Under the pieces are notes generated by a model that saw nothing but the letters and a program-made list of their open reading frames with translations, had not been told where the DNA came from and did no database searches. Positions 46,248 through 55,596 of a stretch of 64,000 nt of DNA are shown here, one piece after another; the first letter of the stretch is position 1; the number at the start of each line of letters is the position of its first letter. This DNA comes from JAZGGS01 sp963714405 (GTDB lineage Bacteria; Bacteroidota; Ignavibacteria; Ignavibacteriales; Ignavibacteriaceae). Made by a program: the position numbers and the translations under genes. The stretch spans positions 620,001 to 684,000 of the forward strand of contig CAVQOH010000006.1 in the NCBI GenBank assembly GCA_963714405.1, written 5' to 3'.

Positions 46248-47372
46248 TCAAATTAACAAAATCAAAAATAAAATAAATATTATTCTATGGCTAACATCCT
46301 GCAACTTTAAAAAATTACTTAAATTTTTAATAAGCTTCCCAAAATACTTTGATAAGCTTCACAGGGTGTCCAGCAATTCGGGCAATTCTTTTTCATCTAT
46401 CTGATCACGTAGTTCTTTCACTATTTTTTCTTTTAATAAATCTTCCAGGTTAAAATTGAAATCCTTTATATTTCCAATTTTTTTATCCCAAATACTGCAG
46501 GGAAATATGTTTCCATAAGGATCAAGAAACACCGATGAAGCTAATGATTTACAATCCAATGGAGTTTCATGATTGGAAATATATTTTTTTGCATAGTTGA
46601 GATATTTATTTTCAAGATTATTAATGGGATTAAAAATTTTCTTCTTTCTTAATCTAAATGCTTCAACTTCTTCAATAAATTTTTCTTTTTCATTGCTAAC
46701 ACCAATATCAAATTCATTATTATTATAGTAATGCCCTGAAGTGTGAGCAATATTCATGTGAAAATCTTCATATTTAACATTTGGAAATTCTTTTTGAACC
46801 GCTAAAACTGTTTCATGAAATTTACCCAAATTCAATTTTGAAAGGGTAAAACCAAAAAATATTTTAAAGTTATTGCTTTCGTACTTTCGCAATTCATCAT
46901 AAGCTTCCATTGTTGATTTCCAGTTTCCTTCAATTCCACGAACATGATCATGTAGATCAGCAGGACCATCTATACTTATGGTTATTGTAAATTTGTTGGG
47001 AAGCGGTTTTAAATTTAATATTTCTATAATCCTGCTAACTGTTAAATCGGCAACAATGCTGTTTGTAGGAATGTGCAGATGATATAAATTCTTACAATTT
47101 TGTAATATTGAATGGATTATTTCAATAATATCCTTTCTTAAAAATACTTCGCCGCCGGTAACATCAATCCACGAAAATTTATTTGAACGCTTAAAAAAAG
47201 ATTTCCATTCATCAATATTTAGCTCATTCGTACTTTTAATTTTCCAAATATCGCAGCTAAGACATTTCGAGTTGCACTTATATGTTAAGCAAAAATTCAG
47301 TTTATAAGGAAATTTCAGATCTTTAAAATTAGATGCTAAAATCTGCTTAGTTAGTAATATTTTATCTTTCAT
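46248..47372 (-). CDS. Radical SAM/SPASM protein, frameshifted at 3' end
   Basis: Radical SAM core with CX3CX2C (Cys33, Cys37, Cys40: TYKCNSKCLSCDIW), ITISIDGPADLHDHVRG, and the SPASM/twitch part (CKSLASSVFLDPYGNIFPCSIW). As written the frame ends at 46359 in ELPELLDTL, with no final Cys motif. Dropping one T from the run at 46389-46393 turns the end into DEKNCPNCWTPCEAYQSILG, a canonical SPASM tail, and extends to 46248. The protein therefore keeps two auxiliary cluster sites. Such enzymes modify peptides, sugars or other small substrates. It is 164 bases upstream of the GT2 gene on the same strand. Substrate unknown. Confidence 0.85.
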
Positions 47373-47415
47373 AGATTATTATTGAAAACAATTCAATTTC
47401 AAATATTAAATAATG

Positions 47416-47441
47416 GGTTAAATTTGGCTTGTAGTTTAACC
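47416..47441. repeat. Inverted repeat upstream of radical SAM gene
   Basis: GGTTAAA (47416-47422) with TTTAACC (47435-47441), 12-base spacing, in the 372-base gap between divergent genes. Could be an operator or a chance match in AT-rich DNA. Confidence 0.25.
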
Positions 47442-47667
47442 ATAAAATAATACTTTACAAAAGTAAATTAGTGTTGATTTATCAAAGTTTTGTTATATTT
47501 TTACCTGTAGGATATGTTTAAATTGAATCTGTAATGAATGGTTTACTACCTTTCCCGAAAGATTTATGTATTCAAATGAAACATAAAAAAAAGAAATTTT
47601 ACTGGACAATTGAATTAGAAAAAACTATATTTCACATCAAATTTAATTGCGCAGAGAAGAATAAAGA

Positions 47668-47688
47668 CAAAGACCTTATTGGTCTTTG
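47668..47688. terminator. Hairpin of unclear role before the lipoprotein gene
   Basis: CAAAGACC (47668-47675) with GGTCTTTG (47681-47688), loop TTATT, 57 bases before the lipoprotein start. The 3' side reads CGTTAATAG, not a T run, so it may be a leader structure rather than a terminator. It sits inside a doubtful 64-codon frame (47534-47728) which I reject as a gene. Confidence 0.3.
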
Positions 47689-47744
47689 CGTTAATAGTGC
47701 AAGTTTTAATCAACTTAATTTTCCATAACCGGAGGAGATAGAAT

Positions 47745-48223
47745 ATGAAGAAATCCTTTTACTTGTTTTCACTAGTAACCATAGGTGTTTTCCTGATCTT
47801 TTTATATGCAGGGTGTTCCGAGGAAAATAGCCCAGTGGCTACAACTACAGTAGCTACAACAGTAGCAACAACAACATCGGTTTCCACAACAGCCACAATA
47901 TCAGGTGTAGGGTCCTTACCTCCTGGAGTGGCCGGAGCAATTGGAAATACACGTGTTGCTCTTTATATAAGTGTTGATGATTGGAATTTTGATAGAACCT
48001 TTGCTTTTACTGCTTGCGATGGTAGCGGTAACTATACTATAAGCAATACAACACCTGGTGTTTATTATATGGATGCCTGGAAAGACAATGATAATAACAG
48101 GGTATGGGGATCTTCAGGTGATTATGTTTGGGTTAATGGAAGTGGTGTCTATCCAAACTATACACTTGCTCCATTACAGTTTCCTGCAGGACAACTACAA
48201 CAGTTAATTTTGAGGTATTTCTT
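47745..48223 (+). CDS. Lipoprotein with Thr-rich linker, frameshifted near the end
   Basis: About 160 residues. Ribosome site GGAGGAG, lipobox YAGC (Cys24), then a short repeated Thr/Val/Ala stretch (TTTVATTVATTTSVSTTA, from a near-repeat of ACAACAGTAGC in the DNA). The rest is a beta-rich domain (VALYISVDDWNFDRTFAF, GNYTISNTTPGVYYMDAWKDN, GDYVWVN) resembling carboxypeptidase-regulatory/SdrD-B-like folds. One A is missing from CAAACT near 48195; restoring it gives QTTTVNFEVFLVP and a stop at 48221-48223 instead of a run to 48245. Confidence 0.7.
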
Positions 48224-48257
48224 GTTCCGTAATTTATTCAGATAAAATATTATATTA

Positions 48258-48290
48258 CTAATCCTCTCATATTCTGAGAGGATTAGTTTT
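48258..48290 (+). terminator. Rho-independent terminator after lipoprotein gene
   Basis: Perfect 12-bp stem CTAATCCTCTCA (48258-48269) with TGAGAGGATTAG (48275-48286), loop TATTC, followed by a run of six T. Confidence 0.92.
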
Positions 48291-48354
48291 TTAAACCATT
48301 TACTTAATAGTACCATTCAATTTAGATATTTAAACTTCAGATATTTCCTCATGC

Positions 48355-48858
48355 TCACTTGGCGGGAACTACCTGGAATCCTAACTGCTTATAAAATTCC
48401 AGAACATTCCAGTATGTATGTTCCTCAGTATATTTTTCCCTCTCTTACTACTTGAAATTGCAAATCCGGAATACATTTATGCTTTTACCGGTTGAAGGCA
48501 TTCTTCCCAAAGGACCAGAATTCGTTCCCTTCTGTGTCCAGTATGAGTAAATCATATCATCTTTAACAAAAAATGAATCTATTTTTAATTTAAAATCAGG
48601 AAATGATCTTGCATTAGATTCTATATTATACATTAAAACTTCAATTCCCTTAAGCCCAACAGGGAATAAAGGTGAATAAAGAACATAAGCAGAATCTAAA
48701 ATTTCCTTAGCAGTTTCCGTATCTGCTTTGTTGTACATTGTTTCTACTTTATCACAAAATATTTTTGCTTCTTCCTGTGTGATTGAATTTTGCTGCTGGC
48801 AGCTTGAAATTAATATTAGCAGTGTTAAAATGAAAATAACAGTAATTATTTTTTTCAT
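48355..48858 (-). pseudogene. SnoaL/NTF2-like lipoprotein, broken near 3' end
   Basis: Lipobox ISSC (Cys20), then an NTF2/SnoaL-like fold: KIFCDKVETMYNKADTE, VGLKGIEVLMYNIESNARSFPDF, SFFVKDDMIYSYWTQKGTNSG. As written it stops at 48448 (ICNFK, then TAG TAA). The DNA beyond stays in the same frame and gives EEHTYWNVLEFYKQLGFQVV up to TGA at 48355, which is how SnoaL proteins normally end. Two or more small indels around 48425-48455 would restore the middle. Function of the fold varies (cyclase, isomerase, or ligand binding). Confidence 0.65.
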
Positions 48859-48905
48859 TAATCTCTCCTCTCCAAAGTGATTGAATAATTAGTAATAAAC
48901 TTAAA

Positions 48906-51808
48906 TTATTTAATTAGAACCATTTTCTTTGTTTCTGAATAATAACCAGCTCTCAGTTGATAGAAATATATCCCACTTGGTAATCCATTCGCATCAAATT
49001 CAATTTCATAATTACCTGCAGGAACTTCCTTGCTGATTAAAGTAGCAACATTTTTTCCTAATACATCATATACATTTAATGTAATAAAACTTACGTCAGG
49101 AATTTGATAATTTATTGTTGTAATTGGGTTAAAGGGATTTGGGTAATTTTGATTTAGCACATATTGTACCGGTAAAATTAAATCATCATTTTCAGTACTA
49201 GCTATTCCTTCTGGAAGAAGTGCCAATCCTGTAATATTCTGGTAACCTATTGATCCTATTAGAGTACCGGCGCCGCTTATTAAATTAATTTTTATTAATT
49301 CACCAATTTCAGTTGCAGAACCAATTGCACAATACAAATTACCATTTTCGTCAAATGCAAGCGAGTTATGCCGTGTAGGATGAAAACCTGTATTTCCAGT
49401 CAGCTCGCTAAACCCTGTGTTAACATCTACTTTATAAATTTTATCGTTCGTTCTGCCAAATCCAACAGGAGTGCAGACATACAGTTCATTTGTTGCTAAA
49501 TTAAAAGCCATTCCGGAGATCGAAAGATGTGAATCAGAAATTAGCGAATGGTTGCCTGTTGAAAGATTTATCAAATAAAATTTTCCACTCTCCAATGCGC
49601 CATATAGCATTCCTGAGTTATTAAATGCAATAGCTTCAATATCGCCAATATTTATTGTTTGAATCTCGGACACTACACCACTAGTTGCATCAATCCAGAA
49701 AAGCTTTGTTTCAAATTCATTTGAAGTTACACCATATAATCTTGAATCTACTGGATTTATAGAAATTCCTTTTAAATCATCTCTGAAAGCGGAGCCAATT
49801 AATGAACCAGTACCCGATGTTTTGTTTAGTGAAATTATCTTCCCATCACCGGTTGCCCCGGAATATCCATAAAGAAGATTTTCTGTTACAGTTGTAATTA
49901 TATAACCCCTGCCCAGCATTGTAAAACCTGTAAAATTAGGATCATTACTTTCGACGGGATATTGTTCTTCAAAATAACCTGTATCTGGTGGTGTAAATAC
50001 AAAATCGAGCATAATACTTTCATTAGTATTTAATGTTATAGGGAATGCAGGAGAATTCGTTAATTGAAAAGGACCTACAGAAGCAGGAATATTATTTATT
50101 TCCAATGGATCTTCGCCTATGCTTGAGATAGTTGCAGTAAAAGTATGGCTTGTATTTCCAACTTGAACATTATTAAAATTTATTACGGGAGTTGCAGTAT
50201 GTGCTACTACTCCCTGCAAAGCAGCCATTCTGATTTCACCAATCCATGTTCCCCACAAATCAGTTCCTGCAGCATATTCGGTGTGCATCCAAACATTACC
50301 GGTAACGGGATCTAGAAATATTCCCTGGTAATCTCCCCAACGATTTCTCCCTCCGCCAAAAGTAACAACATAGTTCCCCAATCCTTCTTTTAAGAGCAAA
50401 ACTTCCATTAATAGTATTTGGAGGATCAGTAGCAAGACGCGAAGCATAATAAGCACCCATGTATTCATTATCTGCTGACCTGCCAAATCCAAAAGCAACA
50501 TTATTACTAAAATCTACTGCTATCGTTGCGTAAACATAGTATCTTCCAGCAGATCCAAAAAAGATATCATCTGCAGCAGTATTAGAATTCACATCAATTT
50601 TAACATACCTTAGTGCAGAATAATTCGTTGCTGCAGGATTTCTTACTGTGTGTACTATGTATAAAAAATTGTTCTTAAATATTGGTTCATATAAAATATC
50701 TGCACCACCGTTATCAATCGGTGGAGTACCACCTCCAAGCTGGTTTGTTTCCGGCGGGGTCGAATAATAAGTAACGGCAACATTTACAGCACTAATTGAT
50801 GGAGAACCAATTGGATCATTAATCTTAAATACAGTCATCGTATTTCCACCACCATTATCTGCAAACACAAAGAAAGCCTGTGATGGAACTATTGTAATGA
50901 TGAACTGGTCTTATTCCAAAAGTATCAAAACCGGTTGGCGTTTCAATTTCCCAAAAATCTGTCCAAGTAATTGAGCCTGCATTATTTAAATAAAGCTGAG
51001 CTTTAGGAATAATTCTGATTTTTGTATAATCATAAAAACCGGAATATGTGAAGAAATTTCCAGTGATGTATATTGCATCTTCATCAAACCCAACTCCTTC
51101 GTAATCTCCAAAACTATTAGTAGAAGCTGAACCGTTCTGATCGGACGGGGTTGCCCAGTTATACCAAATACCCAAAGGATTTGAATCATCAGAAACCGAA
51201 ATCGTCCAATAGGATTCCTGTATGGTTTCATTAACTGTCAGCCAAACCATAACCCATCTGTTTGAATAATGATCATACAGAATTTTAGGATCTGTAACAA
51301 CGGAAGGATTATTAACAATTGATGAAACCCAGCTATCAGCATTGATGTTTTTTATCAGATTACCACTTTTTCCCCAAATTGCAAATTGCCCGTTATCTAC
51401 AGCTATGATGTGATCAGGACCTGCTGCTAAATCTGGATCAGGAGGAATGTATCCACCCATCTGGAATCCCTGAAAATCCTGAACCAGTATTGGCTGACTC
51501 TCTGTTGTTTGTTTTTCAATATCCGATCTATCTTCAACGTACACAGATTCATCAAATTCTGTAGATTCTTTATAATCTATATAATAAGGTTCTTGAATAA
51601 ATTTTGTGTTAATGCTAAGTGTTTTTCTAATAAAGGAATCTCCTTGCGTAAAATTATCCGTTGATAAAATTACACCTGCTGAAATAGTTCCCGTTGCAGG
51701 ACCTTGTGCTACTTGTGCAAATGCGGATAGTGAAATAATAAAAAAACATAATGTTACTAAATTTAAAAGCAATTTCATTTTTTTCTCAATAATTTTTTTC
51801 TTAGTCAT
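48906..51808 (-). pseudogene. Large secreted protein with T9SS C-terminal sorting domain, two frameshifts
   Basis: Signal peptide near the start (MKLLLNLVTLCFFIISLSAFA; ATG 51808 and ATG 51778 are both possible). Middle part: beta-propeller/laminin-like segments (DPDLAAGPDHIIAVDNGQFAIW, KILYDHYSNRWVMVW) with DUF/ASH-like QVGNTSHTFTATISSIGEDPLEI. The C-terminus is a T9SS type A domain (NYPNPFNPITTINYQI, ending YYSETKKMVLIK). Frames are broken near 50900 and in the AAAA run at 50388-50391 (one extra A); joined, the reading is continuous (GGGRNRWGDYQGIFLDPVTG). Extracellular or surface protein of unknown function. Confidence 0.8.
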
Positions 51809-52046
51809 CTCTAAAATAACCAATTATAAAATATGTTAACAAAATGATGTAATAGAAATCAACTTACTAATGATCTACTCTAAAATCCAAAAAACGTTAT
51901 TATCCAATTGATTTTTTAACATACAACATTGATAATTTACTTAACATTATATATTTCTATATATATTTTCCCAAATAATACTATTATCCCTTGCATCTTT
52001 CGTGCATTTTTGTAGATTTATATTGGAACAGCAAGGAGAAATTGAA

Positions 52047-52436
52047 ATGAAAGACAATTATCTATGCCCGCACTGCCGCGGTCATCTCAATACCGGCGAT
52101 AATATAATTTTTTCTTCAAGAACACCGAAGGGTGGATTGGGAATGATTCTTCTACATCCTGCTTTAGGAGAATATTCCGTTACTACGCATCCTCTGTTTG
52201 ATTATGCTCAGGGTGAAAAACTTCAATTTTATTGTCCGATATGCCATAAAGAACTTGCTTCAGATTTACACGAAAATTTGGCTAAAATTCTACTGGTTGA
52301 TGAAAACGGAACTGAGTTTCAGATAATATTTTCTAAAGTTGCCGGGGAAAAAAGTACATTTAAGATTATTGGAGATAATGTAGAGGTTTTTGGAGAACAT
52401 TCAGGGAATTACCTGGATTTAATTGGGATGATGTAA
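52047..52436 (+). CDS. Zinc-ribbon-containing small protein
   Basis: 129 residues from ATG 52047, behind AAGGAG at 9 bases; a TTG-like extension upstream is unlikely. Two Cys pairs, Cys7/Cys10 (CPHC) and Cys63/Cys66 (CPIC), should bind one zinc. The C-terminal half (LLVDENGTEFQIIFSKVAGEKSTFKI) is beta-rich. No domain name comes to mind. Small conserved cytosolic protein, alone, convergent with the lipoprotein at 52488. The 223-base gap before it is very AT-rich and contains no clear feature. Confidence 0.75.
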   Translation: MKDNYLCPHCRGHLNTGDNIIFSSRTPKGGLGMILLHPALGEYSVTTHPLFDYAQGEKLQFYCPICHKELASDLHENLAKILLVDENGTEFQIIFSKVAGEKSTFKIIGDNVEVFGEHSGNYLDLIGMM

Positions 52437-52487
52437 AAAATCATCCAGTTATTATTTAGCAAATTAGATTTAGCTTAATAAGCTGAA

Positions 52488-53033
52488 TTATGGAATTTGT
52501 TCTGTTGCTATGTTTTCTGTTTTAAATATTTTCCACTCATTACCAGATTTTTTCATATGATGAATTCCCTCAGCCCTCATATTAGCAAATCCAATGCCCT
52601 GTAAAGCTCTAGTTGTTTGTATATAATGAACTTTGGCTTCATTACCTTTAATTTCAATTACTTCTGCCATTTCCAAAACATACTCCAAATCATAGTTTGC
52701 AAAAACATAATCCATTCCCTGCGTAGTAGAGTTACGCTGGGGGCTATCTTTGTGAATGGTTGCAAGCACTCGCTCCGCATCTTCATCGGAGGTAGCACTA
52801 AGATTTTCATTAATAACTGAGAGAATTTCTTCCGCAATTTTCTTATCTATATTATCCTGGAAATTAATTTTTGTTTCATTTGGTTGTATTGTTGTTACAA
52901 TATTTTTCTCTTCAACAGTTGTTGTTTCAGTATTGTGTTTTATTTCTCTCTTTTTTTCACAACCAGTTAGAACAAAGAATGATAAAATAATTATAACAAT
53001 AATTTTAAGTGTATTTTTCGTATTTAATTTCAT
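52488..53033 (-). CDS. NTF2-like lipoprotein
   Basis: 181 residues, lipobox VLTGC (Cys25), a polar tether (EKKREIKHNTETTTVEEKN), then an NTF2-like domain (about 85-175): DAERVLATIHKDSP, YVFANYDLEYVLEMAEVIEIKGNEAKVHYIQTTRAL, NEWKIFKTENI. It is a distant relative of the SnoaL-type protein at 48355. 3 bases downstream of the DUF1028 gene on the same strand, so probably one transcript. Function unknown. Confidence 0.75.
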   Translation of the reverse strand: MKLNTKNTLKIIVIIILSFFVLTGCEKKREIKHNTETTTVEEKNIVTTIQPNETKINFQDNIDKKIAEEILSVINENLSATSDEDAERVLATIHKDSPQRNSTTQGMDYVFANYDLEYVLEMAEVIEIKGNEAKVHYIQTTRALQGIGFANMRAEGIHHMKKSGNEWKIFKTENIATEQIP

Positions 53034-53036
53034 CTT

Positions 53037-54035
53037 TTATTCCGATAATATTTTCTGCAAATCATTTTCATTTATATTTAATAATCCGCTTGGGATTAAT
53101 CTTGGAGTTAAAGTTCTCCAGTTTTCATTTTTATTAAAAACTTCCCTGAACATTGGTAAAGCACCATCTAAATCTCCATTGTTAACAAGAGTAACAGCAT
53201 GCCAAAATTTCATTTCCTCATTATCCGGGAACATTTCTTCAGCAGCCATATATTCTCGCATAGCAAGTTCCATATCTCCATGCTCAACGGCAAGATCGCC
53301 GCTGTTCATATGTTCATAAGCACGATGAACTTTTAACAATCTTTTAAGTTCCATTATTGGTTCTGGATTATCATCAACTCTTAAATCGATCATTCTGTCT
53401 TTCCAAAGTTCACCTGTTGCATTTCCTCTAACGATTAAAAGACATGCAGACTGCTTTCCCCGGATATCTCCTCCTGCATTCTCTCCAGCCTCTAATGATG
53501 CAATCATTCGTTCTGCAAGACGTCCGGTGGTATTTTCAAATGCTTCGCTCATTGCACTCCAAACTTTATTATTAAGCATTAAATTTGCCTGAACAGAATA
53601 ATTTTCTCCAACTATATGACCTGCCCCAGAGATACAATTTTTACCCGTGTAAGCTTTAACATTCCCGTTAACATCCAGAACTGCAAGCTGGCGAACATCT
53701 CTTCCATCATCCTCAAAAATTAATTTATCGAGTACATCTTCAGCACTCATACCATTCTTCATCAACTCAATTCCATCGGGCCCAAAAGCAGGATTTACAA
53801 ATGATTGTGTGGCTACCACGCCAACTCCAGCTTCACCCCACGCTACTATTGTACCAACTGAAAACCAGTGTGATTGAACAGCTACACCCATTTCACCTGT
53901 TACAGGATCTCTTGCAACAATTGAGTATGTATGCACAAGCGGATTTTCAGAATATATTCCTTGTGTATAAACCGGCTCACTAAAAGTGATAACTAATAAT
54001 ATGAATATTGGTAAACTTACTTTTTTCAGATTCAT
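53037..54035 (-). CDS. DUF1028 secreted Ntn-hydrolase-like protein
   Basis: 332 residues, signal peptide to about residue 25. The DUF1028 core (about 30-250) begins HTYSIVARDPVTGEMGVAVQSHWFSVG, with GVGVVATQSFVNPAFGPDG, GKNCISGAGHIVGENYSVQANLM and GDIRGKQSACLLIVRG; relatives have been described as Ntn-hydrolases of unclear activity. The C-terminal quarter has TPR-like helices (GDLAVEHGDMELAMREYMAAEEMFP). Divergent from the xanthine dehydrogenase operon, sharing a 120-base upstream region. Confidence 0.88.
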   Translation of the reverse strand: MNLKKVSLPIFILLVITFSEPVYTQGIYSENPLVHTYSIVARDPVTGEMGVAVQSHWFSVGTIVAWGEAGVGVVATQSFVNPAFGPDGIELMKNGMSAEDVLDKLIFEDDGRDVRQLAVLDVNGNVKAYTGKNCISGAGHIVGENYSVQANLMLNNKVWSAMSEAFENTTGRLAERMIASLEAGENAGGDIRGKQSACLLIVRGNATGELWKDRMIDLRVDDNPEPIMELKRLLKVHRAYEHMNSGDLAVEHGDMELAMREYMAAEEMFPDNEEMKFWHAVTLVNNGDLDGALPMFREVFNKNENWRTLTPRLIPSGLLNINENDLQKILSE

Positions 54036-54156
54036 AATTAATCCTTTTTAATTTAATGCTAAGATAATCAACAATTCATTTTTCTCAAATATCATTTATG
54101 TACGTTAATTGAATAAGCTTGTTATTAACTGAATATAAAATTATTTTTGAGCATAA

Positions 54157-55596
54157 ATGAAAGCGGAAATGGAAAGAAGAATTAATTTTATCTGCAATAA
54201 TGAAGAAATTTGTGCAGATGTTCATCCCGGTAGAACTCTTCTTGATTTTTTACGCGATAACCTGGTATTAAAAGGCACTAAGGAAGGCTGCCGTGAAGGT
54301 GATTGTGGAGCTTGTACTGTGCTTATCGGCAGTCTATCAAATAAAGAACTAACCTATAAATCCGTAAACTCCTGCCTCTTTCCAGCAAATGATGTTAATG
54401 GAAAACATGTTGTAACCATCGAAGGATTGAATAAACAGAATAATTCTACCATACAGAATGCTTTTATTGATGAAGGAGCAACGCAGTGTGGATTTTGCAC
54501 ACCTGGTTTTATTGTTTCTTTAACCGGTTATTTTTTATCTCATTCTGATTATACTTTAAATGAGGCCGTTAACTCAATGGACGGAAATATTTGCAGGTGT
54601 ACAGGTCACGTTTCAATTATTCGGGCAGTTGGAAAAGTATTAGCTAAATTAAAATCACAAAAAATTTCTTCAGAAAAACATATTAAATATTTAATATCTG
54701 AAGGAATAATACCGGACTACTTTGATAAGATAAAAGCGAGGTTGACAACATTACAAAAGATGTTAAATACAAAAAGTAAAATTATTGGAAATGCTAAGTT
54801 CAATATTTCAGGCGGGACCGATCTTTATGTTCAAAAGTGGGATGAAATTTATAAATCAAAAATAAATTTTCTTTCATCATCTTCAATACCTTCAAATATA
54901 GTAATAAAAGATGGCGAGTGTATCATTGGCGCAAATGCCACAGTTTCTGATGTAATGGAATCAAATGTTATAAATGATATTCTTCCACATTTAAAAAAGA
55001 GCTTGCTGCTATTTGGTTCTTTACCAATAAGAAATAGAGCAACGGTAGGTGGAAATATAGTAAACGCATCGCCAATAGCTGATTTAACAATCATTTTGCT
55101 AGCACTTAATGCTGAACTTAGTATAAAAAATGGTAAAACATTTAGAAAGGTAAAGCTTAACAAATTTTACAAAGGTTATAAAAAAATAAACTTGAAGAAA
55201 AATGAATTTTTATATAGTATAAAATTCAAATTGCCTGCCGGAAAATTCTATTTTAATTTTGAAAAAGTATCCCAAAGAACCTACCTGGATATTGCGAGTG
55301 TTAATTCATCATTTTATATTAAAACTACTTATAAAAAGATAGATGAAATTCATTTATCAGCAGGTGGTGTTGCGCCCATTCCACTTTACTTAAGAAATGC
55401 CTGTAGTTTTTTATTAGGGGAAGAAATAAACAGCAACAGTGTTTTAAAAGCTTGTAAGATTATTAATACTGAAATCTCTCCAATTAGTGATGTAAGAGGC
55501 TCAGCAGTATACAAAAGATTACTTTTAAGACAATTGCTAATTGCTCACTTTATAAAACTCTTTCCTGAAAAAATTAAATTGAGTATGATAAAGTGA
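54157..55596 (+). CDS. xdhA: Xanthine dehydrogenase-type small subunit: 2Fe-2S + FAD domains
   Basis: 479 residues. First [2Fe-2S] cluster: Cys45, Cys50, Cys53 (GCREGDCGACTVLIG) and Cys73. Second: QCGFCTPGFIVSLTGY and GNICRCTGHVSII (about 110-155). FAD-binding domain from about 200: NISGGTDLYVQKWDE, and LPIRNRATVGGNIVNASPIADL. Electron-transfer subunit that passes electrons from the molybdenum site to FAD and NAD+. Overlaps the large-subunit start by 4 bases. Substrate (purine or other aromatic N-heterocycle) not proven. Confidence 0.93.
   Translation: MKAEMERRINFICNNEEICADVHPGRTLLDFLRDNLVLKGTKEGCREGDCGACTVLIGSLSNKELTYKSVNSCLFPANDVNGKHVVTIEGLNKQNNSTIQNAFIDEGATQCGFCTPGFIVSLTGYFLSHSDYTLNEAVNSMDGNICRCTGHVSIIRAVGKVLAKLKSQKISSEKHIKYLISEGIIPDYFDKIKARLTTLQKMLNTKSKIIGNAKFNISGGTDLYVQKWDEIYKSKINFLSSSSIPSNIVIKDGECIIGANATVSDVMESNVINDILPHLKKSLLLFGSLPIRNRATVGGNIVNASPIADLTIILLALNAELSIKNGKTFRKVKLNKFYKGYKKINLKKNEFLYSIKFKLPAGKFYFNFEKVSQRTYLDIASVNSSFYIKTTYKKIDEIHLSAGGVAPIPLYLRNACSFLLGEEINSNSVLKACKIINTEISPISDVRGSAVYKRLLLRQLLIAHFIKLFPEKIKLSMIK

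Noticed and set aside
47534..47728. 64-codon frame before the lipoprotein
   Set aside because: No ribosome site, unlike neighbours in composition, and it overlaps a perfect hairpin; more likely non-coding leader.
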